Assembly: GCA_002748665.1 (NCBI GenBank)
Contig: PDTB01000026.1
Location: 1 to 56,761, forward strand
Length of the DNA stretch: 56,761 bases
DNA from: Dethiosulfovibrio peptidovorans
GTDB taxonomy: Bacteria; Synergistota; Synergistia; Synergistales; Dethiosulfovibrionaceae
Reading direction: 5' to 3'
Part shown: positions 33,670 to 39,887 of the stretch, one piece after another
How the letters are laid out: the number at the start of each line of letters is the position of its first letter
How positions within the stretch are numbered: the first letter of the stretch is position 1
The notes under the pieces: generated by a model
Databases searched by the model: none
Told to the model about the DNA's origin: nothing
Seen by the model: the letters and a program-made list of their open reading frames with translations, nothing else
Program-made: the position numbers and the translations under genes

Positions 33670-35142
33670 ATGGGTGCATTGATGCTTCAGGGAACATCGT
33701 CGGACGTGGGCAAGAGCGTTCTTGCCACCGGTTTGTGTCGGATCTTTTTCAGACGGGGCCTGTCCGTGGCACCGTTCAAGGCTCAGAATATGGCGCTGAA
33801 CTCCTATGTTACCCTGGATGGTGGCGAGATGGGGCGAGCTCAGGTCGATCAGGCTCGGGCTGCGGGGATCGAGCCTGCCGTGGAGATGAACCCGGTACTC
33901 CTGAAACCCGAGGGACATTCCCGATCTCAGGTCGTGGTTATGGGACATCCTGAGTATCGGATGTCGGCTCTTGACTACCATGTCAGGAAAGACCGGCTTT
34001 GGGGCGTTGTGACTCAGGCTCTGGAGGAACTTCGTCGGTGCTACGATCTCCTGATCGTTGAAGGGGCCGGAAGTCCTGCTGAGATTAACCTGAAGGCCAA
34101 CGATATCGTGAACATGAGAGTAGCCGTCCACCTGAACGCTCCCGTCCTTCTCGTTGGGGATATCGATAGGGGAGGAGTTTTCGCCTCCCTTTACGGAACC
34201 CTGGCTCTCCTGCCCGAATCGGAGCGTGAGCTGGTAAAGGGATTCCTCATCAATAAGTTTCGAGGGGACATCTCCCTTGTTACCTCGGGACTGCATATGC
34301 TCAGGGACCTCACCGACAGACCCACCTTGGGGGTCATCCCCTATCTTGAGAACCTGGGCGTGGCCCAGGAAGACTCGGTTTTTCTCGAGGGCCATAATCG
34401 ACTCTCCAGAGGACGATTTGATCTCGTGGCTATCCGATATCCTCGAATATCCAACTACGACGATCTGGATGCACTGGCTATGGAACCCGATGTGGGTATT
34501 CGGTTTGTGGATCGTCCCCAAGATCTGGGGGAGCCGAGCGCCATCATCCTTCCGGGATCGAAGAGTACCGTTGCCGATCTCCTCTGGATGCGTAAAACTG
34601 GGCTGGAACGTGCTATTTTGGAGCGTGCGGGGGCCGGAACGCCTCTTGTGGGAATCTGCGGCGGCTTTCAGATGATGGGGCGGAGTATCCGGGATGAGAC
34701 CGGTGCGGAGAGCTCCCTTCAAAACGTATCTGGTATGGGACTTCTGGAGGGGGATACCGATTTTGCTCCGGTTAAACGGACCGTTCGAGTTCGAGGGGTA
34801 GTGGCTGCCGATTGCGGTGACCTGAAAGAAATTCGGGGCAGCCAGGTGGAGGGATACGAGATCCACATGGGACAGACCAGATCATCGTCTCCTCTGCTGC
34901 TTTTGGAGGAAGGGAGGCCCGATGGGGCCTGTTCGCCCGACGGTCGGCGGTGGGGAACCTACGTCCACGGCCTTTTTGACCTGCCCGAGTTCAGGAGGGG
35001 CTGGCTTCGGTCCCTGGGGTGGACTCCTGCGGGGGAAGCCCTGTCACTGAGGGAGTATCGGGAACGGGCTTTTGACCGATTAGCTGACTATATGGAGGCG
35101 CACATGGACATGACGGCGCTGGAGAGGATCCTGGGCCTGTGA
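33670..35142 (+). CDS. cbiP: Cobyric acid synthase
   Basis: This 490-residue glutamine- and ATP-dependent amidase acts on the b, d, e and g side chains of adenosylcobyrinate diamide. The P-loop-like start is LQGTSSDVGKSVLATGL, then APFKAQNMALNSYVT, both diagnostic of CobQ/CbiP. The glutaminase domain has PLVGICGGFQMMG with the nucleophile cysteine, and WGTYVHGLFD with the histidine. ATG 33670 is chosen because GGAGG lies seven bases upstream; the frame also opens at 33643. The order cbiP-cbiB-cobD-cobU-cobS follows. Confidence 0.95.
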   Translation: MGALMLQGTSSDVGKSVLATGLCRIFFRRGLSVAPFKAQNMALNSYVTLDGGEMGRAQVDQARAAGIEPAVEMNPVLLKPEGHSRSQVVVMGHPEYRMSALDYHVRKDRLWGVVTQALEELRRCYDLLIVEGAGSPAEINLKANDIVNMRVAVHLNAPVLLVGDIDRGGVFASLYGTLALLPESERELVKGFLINKFRGDISLVTSGLHMLRDLTDRPTLGVIPYLENLGVAQEDSVFLEGHNRLSRGRFDLVAIRYPRISNYDDLDALAMEPDVGIRFVDRPQDLGEPSAIILPGSKSTVADLLWMRKTGLERAILERAGAGTPLVGICGGFQMMGRSIRDETGAESSLQNVSGMGLLEGDTDFAPVKRTVRVRGVVAADCGDLKEIRGSQVEGYEIHMGQTRSSSPLLLLEEGRPDGACSPDGRRWGTYVHGLFDLPEFRRGWLRSLGWTPAGEALSLREYRERAFDRLADYMEAHMDMTALERILGL

Positions 35143-35206
35143 GGTCGTTTGCCGTTTTTGAGATGGGAGATATCGTGGTCGGGGTTTTGCATCTGGAGGT
35201 GCCGTC

Positions 35207-36115
35207 ATGATGGTTTCCGTTGTGATTCTGGCTCTGGCGGTCGTGTGGGATCTGTGTCTCGGTGAGCCTCCGTCAGGAGTTCATCCCGTCTGCTGGATGG
35301 GCCGGTGGATCGACTGTCTGTGGTCTCGTCGTCCCCCGACCGGACTCTCTTTGCTTATCTACGGCGGAGGAATCGTCCTTTCGGGGGGGGGGGCTTGTTG
35401 GGCTCTGGGGAACGCTGTGTCCCAACTGCCTCTGATCCTGTTCGTTCCCCTGTCTGCCTGGTTGCTCAAGGGAAGCGCCTCTGCCTCGGCGTTGTGGGAG
35501 GCCGGTCGGTCCGTTCGGAACGCCCTGAAGCGAGATCTGAGGCGGGCCCGTCGGGAACTCGGAACCCATCTGGTGAGTCGGGACACTCGCCTTCTCTCCA
35601 GGTCGGAGGTGGCCGGTGCTGCCGTGGAGTCACTGACGGAGAATCTGGCCGACGGGTGGGTCGCCCCTCTGATGGCCTACGCTCTGTTTGGTTTGTCGGG
35701 TGCCTTGGTCTACCGGTTCGTGAACACCTGCGACTCCATGCTGGGGTATCGTTATGGTGACTTCGAGCTTGGTGGCAAGGCTGCCGCTCGGTTGGATGAC
35801 CTGCTGAGCTATCTGCCGTCACGAGTGGCCTCGGCGTTGCTTCTGCTTGGGGCTGCCTCGGAGGGGTTAAACTGGCGTCGGGGATTGAGAACTGTCCTGT
35901 CGCAGCATCGTCGTACCGCCAGCCCCAACGCCGGATGGCCCATGGCGGCCATGGCGGGGGCCCTTGGTGTCACCCTGTCCAAACGGGGTGTCTATAGATT
36001 GTGCGGCGGCCCCCATCAGCCTGGTATCGATCATCTTTCCAGTACAATGGCGGTTTTGACTCGGGCTCAGGGTATGATGGTCGTCCTGGCTGCGCTTCTG
36101 GTGCTGGCGTCATGA
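35207..36115 (+). CDS. cbiB: Adenosylcobinamide-phosphate synthase (membrane)
   Basis: This 302-residue integral membrane protein attaches aminopropanol (phosphate) to adenosylcobyric acid. The family start DLCLGEPPSGVHPVCWMGRWI is clear, followed by four to five hydrophobic segments. The AAVESLTENLADGWVAPL motif and FVNTCDSMLGYR are hallmarks of CbiB/CobD. The C-terminal ASPNAGWPMAAMAGALGV is also conserved. The stop overlaps the next start (ATGA). Confidence 0.95.
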   Translation: MMVSVVILALAVVWDLCLGEPPSGVHPVCWMGRWIDCLWSRRPPTGLSLLIYGGGIVLSGGGACWALGNAVSQLPLILFVPLSAWLLKGSASASALWEAGRSVRNALKRDLRRARRELGTHLVSRDTRLLSRSEVAGAAVESLTENLADGWVAPLMAYALFGLSGALVYRFVNTCDSMLGYRYGDFELGGKAAARLDDLLSYLPSRVASALLLLGAASEGLNWRRGLRTVLSQHRRTASPNAGWPMAAMAGALGVTLSKRGVYRLCGGPHQPGIDHLSSTMAVLTRAQGMMVVLAALLVLAS

Positions 36116-37215
36116 GGCCCCGTCCTGTCCCGTCGGTTCTTGACCTGGCTCCCGTGATTCACGGCGGTCTGAACTACGGCGAATTGTCGGCCCGGGGGCT
36201 CTCTCCCCAGGACGTGCTCGACTTCAGCGTCTCGGTCAATCCCATGCCACCCCACGTGGCTGTTTTGAAAGCCGCTCGAGAGGCTGATACGAGTCGTTAT
36301 CCCGACCGATCCTGTGGGGCTCTTAGGGCCGCTCTGTCCGACCTGACTGGTGTGGATCCCTCGTCGATACTCGTTACCAACGGAGCCTCTCAGGCTATCT
36401 GGCTGACGGCCTCGGTTTTCCTCTGTCCGGGACGAAAGACCGCGATCGTGAGTCCGGCCTACGGCGAGTACGCCCAGGCCTCCGTGGTCAGAGGTGCCGT
36501 CGTGGAGCTCTGGAACGCGCGGTCCGTCATGATGGATCAGGCTTCCCTTCCCGCCTTTTTTGGGAAAAAAATGACGAAGGAGGTGCCCGACCTCCTCTGG
36601 ATATGCTCGCCCAACAACCCCACAGGATACGTGATGGATCGGGACCAGGTGGAAGCCCTCCTGAACGTGGTTCGGGAGGCTCCCACGCTGATCGTGGTGG
36701 ACGAGGCATACCGAAATTTCCTGGCGGCTCCGTCGGACCTGACGCCTCTTCTCGCCTCGGGGCAACTCCTTCTCCTTCGCTCCATGACCAAGGATTATGG
36801 CCTGCCCGGCGTTCGTCTGGGGTATGTTTTGGGAGCGTCGGATGCCGTCGCCGCGATGGAGACCGTCCAGCCCGATTGGAGCGTAAGCGCTCAGGCCCAG
36901 GCCGTGGGCTTGGCTCTCCTTCGTCATGGCGACCATTACCGAGCTCAGTGGGCAGAGCTGCGCTGTGAGCGAGCCCGTCTTGTCAGGGAGCTGATGGACC
37001 GGGGCGTGACCGTGTGTCCAGGTGAGGCTAATTTCATCCTCTGTCGTCATCCCGAGAGCGCCCGTCTCATAGAAAACCTTCGAGATCGAGGCATCATGCT
37101 CCGTGACTGTCGCTCGTTCGGTCTGGACGGCTGGTTTCGGATCGGGGTGAAGGCTCGAGAGGACAATGAACGGCTGTTGGCCGAAATAGATCGTTTCTTG
37201 AATCGAGAGGAGTGA
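36112..37215 (+). CDS. cobD: Threonine-phosphate decarboxylase (PLP enzyme)
   Basis: This 367-residue class I/II aminotransferase-fold enzyme makes aminopropanol phosphate for the nucleotide loop. HGGLNYGELSARGL and DFSVSVNPMPPH are family-typical. The substrate/PLP segments are NGASQAIWLTA, SPNNPTGYVMDRDQ and VVDEAYRNFL. The PLP lysine is in RSMTKDYGLPGVRLGY. ATG 36112 overlaps the cbiB stop; the frame is open farther upstream but only within cbiB. HisC-like function is less likely given the context. Confidence 0.93.
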   Translation: MRPRPVPSVLDLAPVIHGGLNYGELSARGLSPQDVLDFSVSVNPMPPHVAVLKAAREADTSRYPDRSCGALRAALSDLTGVDPSSILVTNGASQAIWLTASVFLCPGRKTAIVSPAYGEYAQASVVRGAVVELWNARSVMMDQASLPAFFGKKMTKEVPDLLWICSPNNPTGYVMDRDQVEALLNVVREAPTLIVVDEAYRNFLAAPSDLTPLLASGQLLLLRSMTKDYGLPGVRLGYVLGASDAVAAMETVQPDWSVSAQAQAVGLALLRHGDHYRAQWAELRCERARLVRELMDRGVTVCPGEANFILCRHPESARLIENLRDRGIMLRDCRSFGLDGWFRIGVKAREDNERLLAEIDRFLNREE

Positions 37216-37220
37216 GGTCC

Positions 37221-37802
37221 ATGTCCCGCGGCGAGATCACCCTGGTCCTGGGAGGGGCCAGAAGCGGCAAGAGCCGGTATGCCCAGGAGCTTGTGTCCGA
37301 AATGGAGACAGACCACCCCGGAGCGGTGGTCTACGTCGCTACCGCCGGAATACTGGACGAGGAAATGGCCCATCGGGTGGCTCTCCATCGGGCCGATCGT
37401 CCCAGCCGGTGGACGACGCTGGAGGCCCAGGATCATGTCGCTGAGAGACTTCGGGAGCTTGAACCTCGAAGCTTGGTCCTTCTGGACTGCCTCACCATGA
37501 TGATCTCAAACTCCATGCTGAGCCGGTCGGTGGACTGGGAAAAACTCTCCCGGACCGACAGAAAGATCGAGGAGAAGGCCGTCTTGGCTGAGGTGGATCG
37601 ACTCGTGGGGACCATTCAAGAACGAGCGCTGAGGGCGGTTGTAGTGTCTAACCAGGTGGGGCAGGGTATCGTTCCAATCTCGGCCCTGGGACGGGCGTTT
37701 CGGGATATCTCTGGATGGGCCAACCAGCATCTTGCCCGAGATGCCCATAGAGTGTACCTGCTCACAGCCGGAATACCTCAGCTCATCAAGGGAGGACGGT
37801 GA
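37221..37802 (+). CDS. cobU: Adenosylcobinamide kinase / guanylyltransferase
   Basis: This bifunctional enzyme of about 193 residues phosphorylates adenosylcobinamide and then makes adenosylcobinamide-GDP. The P-loop LVLGGARSGKSRYAQ is at about residues 8-22. VYVATAGILDEEMAHRVALHRADRPSRWTTLEA includes the conserved histidine that is guanylylated. LLDCLTMMISN and VVVSNQVGQGIVP are family motifs. ATG 37221 has GAGAGGAGTGAGG upstream; an alternative GTG is at 37212. It overlaps cobS at the stop. Confidence 0.94.
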   Translation: MSRGEITLVLGGARSGKSRYAQELVSEMETDHPGAVVYVATAGILDEEMAHRVALHRADRPSRWTTLEAQDHVAERLRELEPRSLVLLDCLTMMISNSMLSRSVDWEKLSRTDRKIEEKAVLAEVDRLVGTIQERALRAVVVSNQVGQGIVPISALGRAFRDISGWANQHLARDAHRVYLLTAGIPQLIKGGR

Positions 37803-38530
37803 TGGACCGTTTTTTTCTGATCCTGTCCTACATGACCTGTCTCCCCGTTCCGCTGAAGCGGATCATGACCGAGGAGGACCTGGGGCACGGAACCCGATGG
37901 TTTCCCGTGGCCGGTGCCGTGATCGGAGCCGGGCTTTGTCTCGTCGTTATACTGGCGGAGTCTCTTTGGACACCAGTTGTGGCGGGAATCGCGGCGGTTT
38001 CCTTCTGGGCGTTTATCACTCGGGGGCTTCATCTGGACGGTGTTGCCGACATCTTTGATGCCTTGGGGGGCGGTGCAACCAGGGATCGAGCACTGGAAAT
38101 CCTCAAGGACAGCCGGATCGGGGCCTTTGGGGCCATAGCCCTGTTCTGCCTTTTAGGGATCAAATGGGCCGTGATTGTGTCCTTGAATCGGGAAGCTCTG
38201 GCGTGGCTTTTTGTCGCCCCCATCGTCGCTCGCTGGTCCGTGGTTTTGGCGATTTTTTGGTTCCCTCCGGCCCGGCCTGACGGCATGGGACGGCGATTCA
38301 CCGCTGCCTGTGGTCGTCTTGAGGTGCTTGTGGCTTCAACTCTCGCCGCCGCCTTTGTCTTTCCCCTTATGGGCTTAAACGGCCTTATCCCCTTTGGGGT
38401 ATCGGCCCTCGGGATGGCTCTTGTGGGGTGGCGGCTGAACGCCGTTCTGGGAGGGCTCACGGGTGACTGCTATGGATGTATTGGCGAGTTGGTTGAGGTG
38501 GCGGTTCTTCTCGTGGGGATCGCTATATGA
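37802..38530 (+). CDS. cobS: Adenosylcobinamide-GDP ribazoletransferase (cobalamin synthase)
   Basis: This 242-residue integral membrane enzyme joins the lower ligand nucleotide to adenosylcobinamide-GDP. It has five or six hydrophobic segments. The acidic, metal-binding pattern GLHLDGVADIFDALGGGATRDRALEILKDSRIGAFG, spread over about residues 60-105, is diagnostic. The C-terminal LNAVLGGLTGDCYGCIGELVEV is also typical. It is the last gene of the plus-strand cobalamin set. cobT and cobC do not follow. Confidence 0.95.
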   Translation: MDRFFLILSYMTCLPVPLKRIMTEEDLGHGTRWFPVAGAVIGAGLCLVVILAESLWTPVVAGIAAVSFWAFITRGLHLDGVADIFDALGGGATRDRALEILKDSRIGAFGAIALFCLLGIKWAVIVSLNREALAWLFVAPIVARWSVVLAIFWFPPARPDGMGRRFTAACGRLEVLVASTLAAAFVFPLMGLNGLIPFGVSALGMALVGWRLNAVLGGLTGDCYGCIGELVEVAVLLVGIAI

Positions 38531-38586
38531 TCGCTCAAAAACAAATGTGGGACGTCTGGGAGAGGGGGCGCTCAGAAATTTAACGG

Positions 38587-38880
38587 CTATGGGTGAAAGT
38601 GCTTGATCACGATCCCTCGTATCTTGGAAAAGGGGATCTTCCCTATTTGTTCTGAGCTGATCCCTGATGGGTTGATACTCTCTGCCCACAAAACCCCGGT
38701 GGGCCTGTGGACGCGGACAATTCTCTTGAGGATCGTTCCGTATGAAGAGCTTTCAAAGACGCCTATGCGGTTTTTCTGCAACAGGAAGAAGCAAAAAGGG
38801 TATTTCAGTATCATCACGTAGTCTTGAGACGAGATAGAGGGGGACATGCTGTCCCCCTCTATCTTTATCAGCTCTATCAT
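38587..38880 (-). CDS. sodX: Nickel superoxide dismutase maturation protease (S24/S26-type)
   Basis: This 97-residue protein is a minimal serine-lysine protease: the nucleophile is in EGDSMSPSI (Ser11) and the general base in ILKRIVRV (Lys52), as in signal-peptidase/LexA-type enzymes. It has no DNA-binding domain and no clear membrane anchor. Its ATG overlaps the sodN stop (TAATG), which fits the known sodN-sodX pair, where SodX removes the leader peptide so that the nickel-hook histidine becomes the N-terminus. Without that context it would be called an S24 peptidase fragment. A perfect 15-bp inverted repeat lies in its first codons. Confidence 0.82.
   Translation of the reverse strand: MIELIKIEGDSMSPSISSQDYVMILKYPFCFFLLQKNRIGVFESSSYGTILKRIVRVHRPTGVLWAESINPSGISSEQIGKIPFSKIRGIVIKHFHP
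38832..38864 (-). repeat. Perfect inverted repeat inside the start of sodX
   Basis: Fifteen bases (AGATAGAGGGGGACA on both strands) are mirrored around a three-base loop, covering codons 6-16 of sodX. The hairpin would be very stable and lies about 16 bases after the start codon; no T-run follows on the minus strand. Confidence 0.7.
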
Positions 38881-39377
38881 TACACCTTTCGATACACGAT
38901 ATCCAGCCCGGGAGCGTACGGAGCTTTTGCGACAACGGTCTCCTCTCCCTTTATCTTCCAGAAGATCTCTGCAAAACGATTGAGCTCCGCCACAAGCTTG
39001 AGAGCACTGTCTCTATCTACTTTCTGTCTGCATGTGGAGCCCAGCATCATGATGGAGTGGGTGAGCTCGTGGAGCTCAGGGAACTTCTCAATATGAGCAG
39101 GCTTGATAAAGTCTCCCCATATGATGCGAATCTCGTGCTTCGCTTTCTCAGCATGTTCCTCTTTTATGGCAATGTAGCGAGACATAGAATTAGCGTGCTG
39201 GGCGGTCCCTTTGTTTTCGTCGTTTTCATGCTCCAGAAGCAGGTCCGTCATACGGACGACAGTTAAAGCGGCGATTTGCGCTGTGATAGGGTCGTAGATA
39301 CCACAGGGGATATCGCAATGTGCCTTGGCGGTGGAGAAGGGGAAACGGCTATCTAAAGCCTTGATAAGATTATACAC
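38880..39377 (-). CDS. sodN: Nickel-dependent superoxide dismutase precursor
   Basis: This 165-residue precursor of NiSOD disproportionates superoxide. The nickel-hook motif HCDIPCGIYDP is at residues 20-30 and matches the family signature H-C-D-x-P-C-G-x-Y-D-P; nickel is bound by His1, Cys2 and Cys6 of the mature protein. The preceding 19 residues form a leader to be cut off, and the protease gene lies directly downstream. The rest is an all-helical bundle typical of the hexameric enzyme. The start is GTG 39377, with AAAAGGAG nine bases upstream. AT-rich codon use sets it apart from the cobalamin genes. Confidence 0.93.
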   Translation of the reverse strand: MYNLIKALDSRFPFSTAKAHCDIPCGIYDPITAQIAALTVVRMTDLLLEHENDENKGTAQHANSMSRYIAIKEEHAEKAKHEIRIIWGDFIKPAHIEKFPELHELTHSIMMLGSTCRQKVDRDSALKLVAELNRFAEIFWKIKGEETVVAKAPYAPGLDIVYRKV

Positions 39378-39419
39378 AATAACATCTCCTTTTTATTTTA
39401 AATAAAATCTTTATAAAAT

Positions 39420-39448
39420 AATATAGCATATTTTCTCCTCAAAAACAA
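39420..39448 (-). promoter_or_regulatory. Putative promoter of sodN-sodX
   Basis: On the minus strand TTGTTT (forward 39443-39448), 17 bases, then TATATT (39420-39425) preceded by TGC. The following 5' region (forward 39391-39409) holds a near-palindrome, TTTTATTTTAAATAAAA, that could be an operator. Confidence 0.5.
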
Positions 39449-39887
39449 GAAGTATGCTCGAAGTTGTTACGTAACATAAATAGGATAGCATGGTAACTTC
39501 CATTCCTGGGTCCAAGTAGAGAGGCTTTTTCTACCTGTATGCCGAAAAAAACCGAGGTAGACGACAAAGATGTGTATGAGCGGTACACTATGAAGACGAA
39601 GCAGAAATTCAGTCTTTACCACCGTAGAGTGTGCTCTGGTCGGAGATATGGCTAGGGGAAGCAGGCTGACGGGGAACACGGTGAGCACAGCTATAGGTTT
39701 CATAAACGAACAGATAGTGCCGCTATCGTCGATCATCTGCTCGGAATTTGTCGTCTATGCCAAGCTTTTGTTAGCGGTTACAACCTGGACTGGACCATAG
39801 TCTTTTCTCTGATAATTTTGCTCTCTAATTAGCAAGAAACTTTGTGCTATGTGTTCAATGGTTGTGAGGGATTGATGAGACTTGTCA
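39449..39887. other. Gene-free or degraded stretch before the AddB-like gene
   Basis: About 440 bases hold no convincing gene. A 38-codon frame from ATG 39539 (MPKKTEVDDKDVYERYTMKT...) ends at 39655, and a second short frame follows in another phase. They may be remnants of a small or mobile gene, but neither has a good ribosome site and neither is recognised. Confidence 0.35.

Noticed and set aside
38587-38880. LexA/phage repressor C-terminal fragment
   Set aside because: The overlap with sodN and the small, complete Ser-Lys protease core fit SodX better than a broken repressor.
39539-39655. 38-codon ORF (MPKKTEVDDKDVYERYTM...) before the AddB-like gene, possibly a transposase start
   Set aside because: It is too short, lacks a ribosome site and shows no recognisable transposase motif; noted only as a possible remnant.
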